In this document: positions 7,252 to 15,115 of the stretch, piece after piece
Position numbering within the stretch: the stretch's first letter is position 1
Layout of the letters: each line of letters starts with the position of its first letter
Assembly (NCBI RefSeq): GCF_002102185.1
Contig: NZ_LQOW01000006.1
Coordinates: forward strand, 124,001-188,000
DNA from: Mycobacterium fragae
GTDB lineage: Bacteria > Actinomycetota > Actinomycetes > Mycobacteriales > Mycobacteriaceae
Reading direction: 5' to 3'
Length of the DNA stretch: 64,000 bases
The notes under the pieces: model-generated
What the model was told of the DNA's origin: nothing
Seen by the model: the letters and a program-made list of their open reading frames with translations, nothing else
The model's database searches: none
Made by a program: the position numbers and the translations under genes

Positions 7252-7334
7252 GTATTACGCAACTCGCCACAGTTTTGAGTTGCACTGATGTGATTCCAAC
7301 ACATCGCGTCGTAACCCGCAAGTTATGGTATGTT
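7252..7334. promoter_or_regulatory. Divergent switch region with inverted repeats and two promoters
   Basis: Three inverted repeats lie between excisionase and repressor: GCAACTC/GAGTTGC (7259-7265, 7277-7283), GATGTG/CACATC (7287-7292, 7300-7305) and TAAC/GTTA (7312-7315, 7322-7325). For the repressor an extended -10, TGG-TATGTT (7326-7334), ends 6 bases before the GTG at 7341, predicting a leaderless mRNA. For the excisionase a TAATAC hexamer lies on the minus strand at 7257-7252. Sites are seen; repressor binding is inferred. Confidence 0.5.
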
Positions 7335-7340
7335 CTGCGT

Positions 7341-7904
7341 GTGTCTCCACAATCGCCGCAAGATTGGGCCGAGGAACAGGCCGCTCGAGTCGCGCAGGAG
7401 GTTCGCCGGCTCAGGCGGGATCGCGGCCGATCCGCGCAGTGGCTAGCGGACAGGACTGCCGAACTGGGCTATACGGTCACCCGGCCGGTGATCGCGGATC
7501 TGGAGAATGGCCGGCGCAAGTACGTGACCACCGCCGAGCTGGTGGTGTTGGCCCGTGCGCTGAACACGACGCCGATCGCGCTGCTGTACCCCGACCCGGT
7601 TAGCGACGACGAGATCAAGATGCTGCCAACTGCTGACGTGAGTGTGTCGAGCGGGTTTGCACTGCAATGGTTTTCAGGGCTCGTCGATGTGCCAACGGAT
7701 TTCATATGCGATGACGCCGCCGAGTACCTCGCCAACCTTAAGCCAGTGGAGACAGCGCGGCAGATTTGGGAACTCGACGGGCAAAAGGCCGCGCTGATGA
7801 AAGAGGGATTAGACAAGTCGGGCAAGGAGAAGCGGGAGATCCTTCTCGCGATAGCCCAAGTTCAACGTCAGATCGACAAGCTGAGGGGTACCGATGGCGG
7901 GTAG
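7341..7904 (+). CDS. Element repressor, XRE-type helix-turn-helix
   Basis: The 187-residue protein begins at GTG 7341 (VSPQSPQDWAEEQAARVAQEV). This start fits an extended -10 box six bases upstream and a leaderless transcript, common for phage repressors in mycobacteria. Residues about 14-75 form an XRE helix-turn-helix (RRLRRDRGRSAQWLADRTAE, then RPVIADLENGRRKYVT and LARALNTTP). The C-terminal half contains a charged helical stretch (about 145-185) suited to dimerisation. It diverges from the excisionase, and its last 11 bases overlap the integrase start, so both are probably expressed together in the integrated state. Confidence 0.8.
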   Translation: MSPQSPQDWAEEQAARVAQEVRRLRRDRGRSAQWLADRTAELGYTVTRPVIADLENGRRKYVTTAELVVLARALNTTPIALLYPDPVSDDEIKMLPTADVSVSSGFALQWFSGLVDVPTDFICDDAAEYLANLKPVETARQIWELDGQKAALMKEGLDKSGKEKREILLAIAQVQRQIDKLRGTDGG

Positions 7905-9063
7905 GCCGCCGCTGCGGATCGGCGCGCACGGCAAGATCACACGGACATATCTCGGCGGCGGGGTGTGGATGGCACGCTGCCGATACCGCGACAGCGACGG
8001 CGTAACCCGGATCGTCGAGCGGCGCGGGCCAGCCGATGAACACGACCAGCACGGCAAGCTGGCAGAAGATGTGCTGATCGAGGCATTGATGGCACGGCGG
8101 TCGTGCGACGGCGACGAGATCACGCTCGACACCAGGATTATGGCGCTAGTCGATGCGCACATCGACCGCCTGGCCGAGGATGGCCGGTCGATCCGGACAA
8201 TCGACACCTACCGCTACTGCGCGAAGCTGCTGGCGAAGATCATCGCCGGTGTGCGTGTAGGTGAGTCGACGCCGGCCCGCATCGACGCCGCCATCCGGTC
8301 GATGCGCCGGGCGCATGGCGACGTGATGGCGGTGCAGTCCAAGACGATCCTCAAGGGCGGCCTGCACCTAGCAGTGATGGCGAACGTGATCGGCTCCAAC
8401 CCGGTCCGGGACGTGTCGCCGATCCGGTCGAGGCCCGGGCCGAAAGGTGCGCCCGCACTGACGGCCGACGAATTGCGCGGCCTGCTGGCGAAGCTGCGTG
8501 CATCTGACTACTGCCAGCGCAATGACCTCGTCGATCCGATCACTTTGTTTATCGCCACCGGGGAGCGAATCTCGGAGCTACTGGCCCAGCTCTGGACCGA
8601 CTTCGACGAGCAGGCCGGAATGGTGTCGGTCACCGGAAAGCTGGTGCGAGCGGCCGGTAAGGGTCTGGTGCGTGTCAACTACGAGGCCAAGACACCCGCA
8701 GGGCTGCGTACGATCCCGTTGCCGCGCTTCGCCGTCGAGACCTTGTGCCAGCGTCGCAGCAAGCCATATCTCGGCGAGCAGACGATGATCTTCCCGTCGA
8801 CCGCCGGCACATGGCGTGATCCGGACAACTTCCGCGCCCGCTGGCGCAAGGTACGCGACGACCTCGGCGTGCCGGACGTGACTCCGCACAGCTTCCGCAA
8901 GGCGCTGGCGACGTTAATCGACGACGAAGGGCTATCAGCGCGGATTGGCGCCGACCACCTGGGCCATGCCCGCGTGTCCGAGACTCAGGACACCTACATG
9001 GCGCGGGGCCGGTCGCACAGGGTGGTTGCCGACCTATTGGACCGAGCCATAAGCGATGAATAA
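7894..9063 (+). CDS. Tyrosine-type integrase
   Basis: The 389-residue protein is a phage tyrosine recombinase. An N-terminal arm-binding segment (residues 1-50) is followed by a SAM-like core-binding domain (about 75-175) and a catalytic domain with R225 (ATGERISELL), H332-x-x-R335 (HSFR), H358 (HLGH) and the nucleophile Y368 (DTYMARG). All key residues are present. It should recombine an element site with the 3' part of the adjacent tRNA-Arg gene, whose end lies 43 bases downstream. It overlaps the repressor gene by 11 bases. The set of intact residues argues that integration is or recently was functional. Confidence 0.93.
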   Translation: MAGRPPLRIGAHGKITRTYLGGGVWMARCRYRDSDGVTRIVERRGPADEHDQHGKLAEDVLIEALMARRSCDGDEITLDTRIMALVDAHIDRLAEDGRSIRTIDTYRYCAKLLAKIIAGVRVGESTPARIDAAIRSMRRAHGDVMAVQSKTILKGGLHLAVMANVIGSNPVRDVSPIRSRPGPKGAPALTADELRGLLAKLRASDYCQRNDLVDPITLFIATGERISELLAQLWTDFDEQAGMVSVTGKLVRAAGKGLVRVNYEAKTPAGLRTIPLPRFAVETLCQRRSKPYLGEQTMIFPSTAGTWRDPDNFRARWRKVRDDLGVPDVTPHSFRKALATLIDDEGLSARIGADHLGHARVSETQDTYMARGRSHRVVADLLDRAISDE

Positions 9064-9106
9064 ACGATGGATTCGTGCGGACTCAGCGGAAAAATAGCCT
9101 CTGGCG

Positions 9107-9179
9107 TGCCCCCGGCAGGATTCGAACCTGCGACACCGGCTTTAGGAGAGCCGTGCTCTATCCCCTGAGCTACGAGGGC
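9107..9179 (-). tRNA. tRNA-Arg (anticodon CCT), integration site
   Basis: Read on the minus strand, the 73-base sequence folds as a cloverleaf. The acceptor is GCCCTCG with CGGGGGC, the anticodon stem CGGCT/AGCCG has loop CTCCTAA, and the T-loop is GGTTCGAATCC. The discriminator base is A and CCA is not encoded. The 3' end faces the integrase gene, so the attachment core is expected in the T-arm and acceptor end; the intact tRNA shows the element restored the gene on insertion. Confidence 0.93.
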
Positions 9180-9207
9180 GGACCGGCTGGCAGCTTACCG
9201 CGAGCGG

Positions 9208-10026
9208 TCATCGGAACTCCGCGATCACCTTCGCGAAAGTCTCGACGTGGCTCTCCTGCGCGGTAAACGACGTCAGCCCGTACGTTTCACGGTAACCGCG
9301 CAATGTGTCGGCGATGTCGCGCGGCGAGCCGCTCAGCACGGCGGGCATCGCCAATAACTCCTCATCGGACAGCGTCGGCGCATACCTGCGGGTCAGCCGC
9401 AGGTCGGGTATCCCGGAATTGTCTGACGGCACAGCGGTGATCGCGAGGTTCAACTCGAGATCTTCAAACCGGTCACCGGCGGCGGCGCGGACGAACTCGA
9501 CGCGTTCGGCAAGCGGGTCGCCGATCCCGCGGGGGTTGGCACCCGTCAGTCCGATGATGTCGGCACGCTGCGCGGCCACGGTCAGCAACCGATCTCCGTT
9601 GCCGGCGATCAAGATCGGCACGCTCGGAAGGTGCTGCTTGAGATAAGTAGTGACGTGCTCGAGATGGTCGACACGTTGCCGTGCGCTCGGATACGGCAGC
9701 TCGGCAGCCTCGAACTCCTCGCGCACGTAGCCGGCGCCGAGGCCGAGCTCGAGACGGCCGTCGCTGAGCAGATCGACCGCGCCGGCGTCGCGGGCCAGTA
9801 GGGCGGGTTTGTAGAAGCCCGCGTTGAGCACATAGGTCCCCAGCCGGACCGTCGACGTGACTGCCGCGACCGCGGTCAGCGCGGGAAATGGGGCCGGGGC
9901 ACCGAGATGGTCGGGTAGATGAAGGACGTCGAACCCGAGATCCTCAAGCCGTCTGGCCTTGTCCTGCAACGCAATGCGAGACTTTACGGCGTGGATGCCC
10001 ACAGAAAAGCGAAAGTCTCTAGTCAT
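9208..10026 (-). CDS. LLM-class F420-dependent oxidoreductase
   Basis: The 272-residue protein belongs to the luciferase-like (bacterial luciferase TIM-barrel) family that in mycobacteria mostly uses coenzyme F420. Typical segments are DLGFDVLHLPDHLG, SDGRLELGLGAGYVREEFEAAELPY and PILIAGNGDRLL. The start at 10026 has GGAGG at the right distance, while a longer frame does not. It overlaps the upstream fusion gene by 8 bases, so the two are coupled. The substrate is unknown; the F420 assignment is from family membership. Confidence 0.8.
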   Translation of the reverse strand: MTRDFRFSVGIHAVKSRIALQDKARRLEDLGFDVLHLPDHLGAPAPFPALTAVAAVTSTVRLGTYVLNAGFYKPALLARDAGAVDLLSDGRLELGLGAGYVREEFEAAELPYPSARQRVDHLEHVTTYLKQHLPSVPILIAGNGDRLLTVAAQRADIIGLTGANPRGIGDPLAERVEFVRAAAGDRFEDLELNLAITAVPSDNSGIPDLRLTRRYAPTLSDEELLAMPAVLSGSPRDIADTLRGYRETYGLTSFTAQESHVETFAKVIAEFR

Positions 10027-11095
10027 GGTCACCTCCGAGTTTCCACGAGCGGGCGGCGGCCGCAAGTCCCTGCACCAGGGCAGACGTCACCGGCGACAAG
10101 CCGTCGTCGCCAGGCAGCGGACTGCGCGGGCTGATGCCCCTGACCCGGCTCGGCAGTTCCAGCTGCGCCCCGCCGTCACGCGTCCGGTTGACCGGATTGT
10201 GCGGATGCAGCCCCCGTAGCTCCAGCGGGATCTTGTCGAGGTCGGTGACGACCTGATAGCCGGGCAGGTCAAGGTGGCGGGCCAGATGCGCGGCCAGCGC
10301 GCGATTACTGCCGCCCGCCAAAAGCTGTGTGCCGCGGCCGATCCGGCCGTAGCCGTGCACCGACACCGTGACGTCGACGTGGTCGAGGAACTCCGCCAGC
10401 CGGGCCGATTCTTGCGCATGGAAGCGCGCCGACGACAAATGGTGCGGATAGCGGTCGGGGTGCCGAACCAGATACACCGACGCGTCAGCGGCATCGGCTG
10501 CACGTTCGGCGATCGTGTCGGTCATCTGCTCCAGGCCGCCGCCGTGAATGGCGAGAAAACCAAAACGTGACCGCAGCCGGCTGACCTCGATCACCCCGGC
10601 GTCGGACAGCAGCTCGGAAAACGACTGCGGCGCAGGCGATGTGGGGCGCAATGGGCGCGGCCAATGAGCGGGGTCCCACCGACGCAGGAAGGCGATCCAG
10701 CGTTGTGGCAGCTTGTGATGGATTGCGCCGTCGATGATGCGCTCGAGGTAGCCCGGTCGCGGCGCGCCCGGATTCACCCGGTGGTCGATGTAGACCCAGG
10801 CAGACGACGGCCCGTCGGCGGTGTGCACGGTCAACCTGTCTCGGCGGTAGCGGCGTGGCACACCCTCCGCACTGTCCAAGGTCGCCAGATCGTGATCGGA
10901 GATATGCCAGACCACGCCGTGCACGTGGTTGCCGTCAAACGGTTCGACGGTGGCCACTCCGCGCTGGTTGATCAGCCAGTCGTGGTCGCCGAGCACCGCC
11001 GGCCGCGGATCGACCGCGTCGGGGCAACGCTGCGTCATCTGCCGTACGCACAGGTTGGACCCGTACGCGAAGTAGGCATGACGGCCAGCGGCCAT
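10019..11095 (-). CDS. Gamma-glutamylcyclotransferase / poly-gamma-glutamate hydrolase fusion
   Basis: The 358-residue protein joins two domains. Residues 1-145 show the gamma-glutamylcyclotransferase fold (AYGSNL at 10-15, then LDSAEGVPRRY near 73-83), which turns gamma-glutamyl compounds into 5-oxoproline. Residues about 160-350 resemble the poly-gamma-glutamate hydrolase family (AIHGGG at 182-187, RHPDRYPHHLSS near 211-222, SVHGYG at 245-250), a zinc enzyme that cuts gamma-linked glutamate chains. It starts directly after the mntH stop (TGA-ATG) and overlaps the F420-type oxidoreductase gene. An equivalent gene is recalled as M. tuberculosis Rv0923c. Substrates might be gamma-glutamyl peptides or polyglutamylated cofactors; this is inference. 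Confidence 0.75.
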   Translation of the reverse strand: MAAGRHAYFAYGSNLCVRQMTQRCPDAVDPRPAVLGDHDWLINQRGVATVEPFDGNHVHGVVWHISDHDLATLDSAEGVPRRYRRDRLTVHTADGPSSAWVYIDHRVNPGAPRPGYLERIIDGAIHHKLPQRWIAFLRRWDPAHWPRPLRPTSPAPQSFSELLSDAGVIEVSRLRSRFGFLAIHGGGLEQMTDTIAERAADAADASVYLVRHPDRYPHHLSSARFHAQESARLAEFLDHVDVTVSVHGYGRIGRGTQLLAGGSNRALAAHLARHLDLPGYQVVTDLDKIPLELRGLHPHNPVNRTRDGGAQLELPSRVRGISPRSPLPGDDGLSPVTSALVQGLAAAARSWKLGGDHD

Positions 11096-12322
11096 TCAGC
11101 CCGTCACGGTCAGGTAGATCAGCATCACATTAAGCAGACTAATCATCACGCCGACCACCCAGCCAACAGCGGTGGTGACGCGCTGATTGGCGTCGGCGCC
11201 CATCAGTGTTGGGTCGCTGGTCAATCGGACCAGCGGAATCAGCGCGAACGGGATGCCGAAGGACAGCACGACCTGCGAGAGCACCAGCGTGCGGGTGGGG
11301 TCGAAGCCGCAGGCCAGGATCAGCAACGCGGGCGTCAGGGTGACCAGCCGGCGCACCAGCATCGGCACCGAGCGATACAGCAAACCCTGCATGATCATCG
11401 CTCCGGCGTAGGCGCCCACCGATGACGAGGCCAGCCCCGACGTCAGCAGCCCGATGGCGAAGAACACCGCGATCGTCGGATTCACCGTGTCGCGAACGGC
11501 CGCGTATGCGCCCTCGATGGAACCGGTTTGGTGGCCCTGCATGTTGAGCGCCGCGACAAGCAGCATCGCCCCGTTCACTCCGCCGGCCACGACCATCGCC
11601 AGCCCGACGTCCAACCGGGTGACGCGCAGCAGCCGACGCCGCTGCGGCCCCGGCGCGGGATGTCCGTGCCGGTCGCGGGCCAGCCCGGAGTGCAGGTAGA
11701 CGGCATGCGGCATCACCGTCGCGCCGAGCATCGCCGCCGCCAGCAGCACGCTTTCGGTGCCGCGGAACCGTGGCAGCAAACCGCCGACCACTTCGTTGGG
11801 CGGCGGCGTCGCGACAAAGAAACTGGCCGTGAACCCGATGGCGATCACCAGCAGTAGTCCGGTGATGACGCGCTCGAACATCAGCTGCCCGCGGCGATCC
11901 TGGATGCCCAGCAGCAGCAACGACACCACTCCGGTGATCGCCCCGCCGATCAGCAATGGCAGGCGGAACAAGATGTGCAACGCGATGGCACCGCCGATCA
12001 CCTCGGCGACGTCAGTGGCCATCGCGACGATTTCGGCCTGGCCCCAGTAGGCCAGCCGAATCGGACGGCTCATCTGTACGCCGACGGCCTCCGGCAGCGT
12101 GCGCCCCGTCACCAGCCCGAGCTTGGCTGACAGGTACTGCACCAGCCCGGCCATCACATTCGCTACGACGATGACCCAGAGCAGCAGAAACCCGAACTGC
12201 GCGCCCGCGCTGACGTTGGCCGCGACATTGCCGGGGTCGACATAGGCGATGGCGGCGACGAACGCGGGCCCGAGCAGATACCAGCTCGTCTTGGCCGGAG
12301 CGCGAGTGTCCTGCCGGGTCAC
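11096..12322 (-). CDS. mntH: NRAMP-family divalent metal transporter
   Basis: The 408-residue membrane protein takes up Mn2+ (also Fe2+ and other divalent metals) with protons. It carries the NRAMP signatures DPGN (residues 29-32) in the first membrane helix and MPHAVYLH in the sixth, with about eleven hydrophobic segments and a final helix MISLLNVMLIYLTV. The start is a GTG. The next gene begins one base after its stop, so at least three genes form an operon. Neighbour order matches Rv0924c of M. tuberculosis. An inverted repeat covers the start region. Confidence 0.93.
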   Translation of the reverse strand: MTRQDTRAPAKTSWYLLGPAFVAAIAYVDPGNVAANVSAGAQFGFLLLWVIVVANVMAGLVQYLSAKLGLVTGRTLPEAVGVQMSRPIRLAYWGQAEIVAMATDVAEVIGGAIALHILFRLPLLIGGAITGVVSLLLLGIQDRRGQLMFERVITGLLLVIAIGFTASFFVATPPPNEVVGGLLPRFRGTESVLLAAAMLGATVMPHAVYLHSGLARDRHGHPAPGPQRRRLLRVTRLDVGLAMVVAGGVNGAMLLVAALNMQGHQTGSIEGAYAAVRDTVNPTIAVFFAIGLLTSGLASSSVGAYAGAMIMQGLLYRSVPMLVRRLVTLTPALLILACGFDPTRTLVLSQVVLSFGIPFALIPLVRLTSDPTLMGADANQRVTTAVGWVVGVMISLLNVMLIYLTVTG

Positions 12323-12368
12323 CTAACTCACTTCCAGTACGCGAATAAGAAAGTTAGGTTAACCGAAA
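12322..12368. promoter_or_regulatory. Candidate metal-regulator site upstream of mntH
   Basis: CCTAACT (12322-12328) and AGTTAGG (12352-12358) form an inverted repeat with 23 bases between, and TTAGGTTAACC (12354-12364) contains a perfect GGTTAACC palindrome. TTAGGTTA is also the start of the DtxR/IdeR-type consensus. It sits at the mntH start and may bind MntR or IdeR; binding is inferred. Confidence 0.4.
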
Positions 12369-12371
12369 CAT

Positions 12372-13448
12372 TCAGCCGGGCGAGTACAACCCCCGGCCGG
12401 TGACCAGTGGCAGATCCAGGGTGGTCCGGATCCCGGGCGCAGCGGCGACCACGGCCGGGATCGCGTTGACGACCCGCATCGCAGTGGCCACCAGCCCGGC
12501 GTGGTTGTGGTCGCCGTTCGGGCTGCTCAGGCAAATGTCGACGGCATACGACGGTTCCCCGGTGATTTCGATGCGGTAGGAGCCGCCGGGCTGGGCCGGC
12601 TGCGGCCAGTCCGGGCGCAGGTCTTCCCGCAACCGGGTCACGTGTTCGAGCACGACCGCCGGTTGGCCGTCGAGCATCCCGAGCACCTCGAACCGCAACG
12701 CCGCCGCACTGCCCTTGGGGATGTGTCCGGAGGCGATGTCGAAATCCTCGGGCGCCGGGTCGCGCACGTACCGCTCGGTGACCTCGTCCAGCTCGATGCC
12801 CAAACCGGCCGCAAGCTGACGGACGACCGACCCCCACGCCAGGCTGAGCACACCGGGGTGCAGCAGCATCGGCGTCTCGTCGATCGGCTTGCCGAACCCC
12901 ATCACGTCGAACATCACGGTCGCGCTGTCATAGGTGGCATAGTCGACGATCTCCATGCATCGCACCTGCTGGACACTCTGGCACGTGCCCGCCAACGCGA
13001 GCGGCAGCAGATCGTTGGCAAACCCCGGGTCGATCCCATTGACGAACAGGCTCGAATTGCCTTCTCGCGCCGCGTCTTCGATCGGTGTGAGCATCTCCTG
13101 CGGAAACACCTGCCACGGGTATTGCAGGAACACCGCGCTGCTGCCGACGACGTTGACCCCGGCGGCCAGGATCCGCCGGTAATCGTCGAGCGCCTCGGGC
13201 AGCCGGTTGTCGGCCATCGCGGTGTAGACGGCGCACTGCGGCCCGGTGGCAAGCACCTGGTCCAGGTCAGTGGTCGCGGTGATCCCGGTCGAATCCGGCA
13301 GTCCGGCAAGCTCTGCGGCGTCCTTGCCGGCCTTGGCCTGCGACGACACCCACACGCCGGTGAGCTCGAATTCGGGGTTGTTGATCAATGCCTTCAATGC
13401 GTGGCCACCGACATTGCCGGTGCCGATCTGGGCGACTCGAATAGCCAT
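12372..13448 (-). CDS. DapB-like NAD(P)-binding dehydrogenase
   Basis: The product (358 residues from the ATG at 13448) begins with a Rossmann motif (VAQIGTGNVGGHALKAL) and resembles the dihydrodipicolinate-reductase-like family that includes amino-acid-type dehydrogenases. A GTG at 13454 overlapping the upstream stop (GTGA) is an alternative start. Middle motifs such as GIDPGFANDLLPLAL are typical of this mycobacterial family. It is coupled to the SDR gene and matches Rv0926c in position. It is probably not the lysine-pathway DapB, being longer and without its catalytic HHxxKxD signature. The substrate is unknown. Confidence 0.75.
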   Translation of the reverse strand: MAIRVAQIGTGNVGGHALKALINNPEFELTGVWVSSQAKAGKDAAELAGLPDSTGITATTDLDQVLATGPQCAVYTAMADNRLPEALDDYRRILAAGVNVVGSSAVFLQYPWQVFPQEMLTPIEDAAREGNSSLFVNGIDPGFANDLLPLALAGTCQSVQQVRCMEIVDYATYDSATVMFDVMGFGKPIDETPMLLHPGVLSLAWGSVVRQLAAGLGIELDEVTERYVRDPAPEDFDIASGHIPKGSAAALRFEVLGMLDGQPAVVLEHVTRLREDLRPDWPQPAQPGGSYRIEITGEPSYAVDICLSSPNGDHNHAGLVATAMRVVNAIPAVVAAAPGIRTTLDLPLVTGRGLYSPG

Positions 13449-13450
13449 GG

Positions 13451-14242
13451 TCACAGGTCCGGGATCGGGAGGTCGAGGTTGGGAAAAGTGATGCCGCCGT
13501 CGACTTCGAGCACCTTGCCGGTCAGGTAGGCGCCAGCGGGAGACGCCAAATATACTGCGGCGGCGGCGATTTCATCGGGATCACCGAGGCGGCGCAGTGG
13601 TGTGGCCTTCTCCATCGGTGCGCGCAGCTCGTCGTTGGAGGCGACGATGTCCAGCGCCGAGGTGGCGATCGACCCCGGCGCGATGGCGTTCACCCGGATC
13701 CGCGGGCACAGGTCCAACGCGGCCAGCCGGGTGTAGTGGGCGAGTGCGGCCTTGGCGGTGCCATAGGCGGCGAAGCCGCGTCCGGCCACCCGTCCCATGG
13801 TCGAGGTGATGTTGATGATGCTGCCGCCGCCGGAGTGCTCGAGCATCAGCGGCGCCGCTGCCGTCGTCAGCGCGTGGGCGGTGCCCACGTTGAACGTGAA
13901 CGCGTCCTTGAGGTCTTTGGTCGACGTGTTCAACAAGGCGTTGGGCATGGTGCCGCCGACGTTGTTGACGACGATGTCGAGCCGGCCGAACGCTTCGACG
14001 GCCTGGTCGGCCAGCTTTGCCGTCGCCTCCGGATGGGCCAAGTCGGCGGCGACCACCTGGGCGCGACGGCCGGTGGCACGAACCTTTTCGGCAACGGCCT
14101 CTAGTTCGGATTGTGTTCGCGACGCGATGAGGACGTCGGCGCCGACGTCGGCGAAAGCTAGCGCGATGGCCGCACCAAGTCCGCGCCCACCGCCGGTGAT
14201 CACGGCGACCTGGTCGTCGAGCCGGAATTTGTCGAGTATCAC
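13451..14242 (-). CDS. Short-chain dehydrogenase/reductase
   Basis: The 263-residue classical SDR has the cofactor motif TGGGRGLG, the structural NNVG motif, catalytic S in [13 protein letters not shown] (Y-x-x-x-K) and a C-terminal [11 protein letters not shown]. The GTG at 14242 gives [10 protein letters not shown] and the length recalled for its M. tuberculosis counterpart Rv0927c; eight extra upstream codons in the frame are probably untranslated. It overlaps the next gene by a GTGA junction, so both dehydrogenases are likely co-expressed. The substrate is not known; similar proteins act on fatty or cyclic alcohols. Confidence 0.85.
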   Translation of the reverse strand: MILDKFRLDDQVAVITGGGRGLGAAIALAFADVGADVLIASRTQSELEAVAEKVRATGRRAQVVAADLAHPEATAKLADQAVEAFGRLDIVVNNVGGTMPNALLNTSTKDLKDAFTFNVGTAHALTTAAAPLMLEHSGGGSIINITSTMGRVAGRGFAAYGTAKAALAHYTRLAALDLCPRIRVNAIAPGSIATSALDIVASNDELRAPMEKATPLRRLGDPDEIAAAAVYLASPAGAYLTGKVLEVDGGITFPNLDLPIPDL

Positions 14243-14328
14243 GGCCGACACGGTAACAGGCCGCAACCGTGTTACGCGATACGTTTCTGAAACACGTTCT
14301 AGTTTGTCTGGTGGGCGCCCCGACAGCC

Positions 14329-14751
14329 CTAGCGCGCCTCGTGCCGGCCTTCGGTTTCGACCGTTTCCGATGTCGCGTCCTGCTGACGGGTCTCCGAGTC
14401 GCCCGGCGTCGGATCGAGAGTGTCGGCGTGCTCGGCCCGCTGGCGCAGCTCGTCGCGAGAAGTCGCTGTCTCCTCGCGATGAGCCGCGGCGCGCTGCTCC
14501 AACCGGGCTGCTTCAGCCGCCTTCGCCTCGGCTTCGGCTTGCGCGGCGCGTGCCTTGGAGGCCGTCTCGTCGGCAAGTGCCTCGCGCTTTTCCACTCTGG
14601 CGGTATCGGCTTGGACTTCCTGTCGGATGTTCCGCGCCTCGAGCCTGCGTCGGCGCTGGGTGGCCTTCTGCGTGATGAAGACGGCGAGGGCGATCAGCAC
14701 AATCGCGACGACCGCGGCGATGACTATCCAGATGACAGTGGTGGTAGTCAT
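14329..14751 (-). CDS. Single-pass membrane protein with long coiled coil
   Basis: The 140-residue protein has one N-terminal membrane helix (residues 6-26, [20 protein letters not shown]), then a basic stop-transfer patch ([10 protein letters not shown]) and about 75 residues of alanine/glutamate-rich heptads ([20 protein letters not shown]) suited to a coiled coil, ending in an acidic unstructured tail. It is probably anchored with its bulk in the cytoplasm. It lies beside a CsbD-like gene, an association seen in mycobacterial stress regions. The function is unknown. Confidence 0.7.
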   Translation of the reverse strand: MTTTTVIWIVIAAVVAIVLIALAVFITQKATQRRRRLEARNIRQEVQADTARVEKREALADETASKARAAQAEAEAKAAEAARLEQRAAAHREETATSRDELRQRAEHADTLDPTPGDSETRQQDATSETVETEGRHEAR

Positions 14752-14818
14752 GTCAGCTCCTTTTGTCGAGCATTAGACGTGTGTGCAGGATGCCCAACGC
14801 CGCCGCCTTTCAACCGCC

Positions 14819-15022
14819 TCAGCGCGCAGGTCCGCGCCGCCGAGGGCCCTTTGGGCGAAATACATCTTTGATCTTTTCGCCGGCGTCCTTCAGGTCAGCG
14901 CCTCGCTGAGCATCTTTGCCTTCGGCCTCGAGCCGGGCGTCTCGGCTGAATCGACCGATGATCTCCTTGGCCTTGCCGCGGAGCTTTTGTCCTTTGTTCC
15001 TGGCCTTGTCTGAGGTAGCCAT
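14819..15022 (-). CDS. CsbD-like stress protein
   Basis: This 67-residue protein starts at 15022, where AAAGGA lies 9 bases upstream, and matches the CsbD family in its KARNKGQKLRGKAKEIIGRF core. CsbD-type proteins are small, highly charged and usually sigma-B-type general-stress members; their biochemical role is unknown. The C-terminal tail (KGPRRRGPAR) is strongly basic. It stands alone between the coiled-coil membrane protein and ku on the same strand. Confidence 0.75.
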   Translation of the reverse strand: MATSDKARNKGQKLRGKAKEIIGRFSRDARLEAEGKDAQRGADLKDAGEKIKDVFRPKGPRRRGPAR

Positions 15023-15115
15023 CGCCAATCCTTTCGTCGATGGGGCTGTCACCTCGCGGGGTACCCGCAGTCAGCAGCCGGTAACCGGCTCTGCGCGCCG
15101 CAACGAAAGGGATGT

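Larger units (their letters stand above)
1..9106. mobile_element. Integrated phage-satellite-like element (left end outside window)
   Basis: A tyrosine integrase at 7894-9063 abuts the 3' end of tRNA-Arg(CCT), the usual layout of a tRNA-integrated element. Inward lie a repressor, an excisionase, a TOPRIM primase/helicase, coupled small genes, an HK97-fold capsid, a small-terminase-like protein and a toxin-antitoxin operon. No portal, large terminase, prohead protease, tail or lysis gene is seen. This recalls the M. tuberculosis phiRv1/phiRv2 prophage-like elements and capsid-forming phage satellites (family knowledge). No copy of the tRNA 3' end occurs in the first 2 kb, so the left attachment site should lie beyond base 1. 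Whether the toxin-antitoxin genes lie inside the element is inferred from contiguity. Confidence 0.85.
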
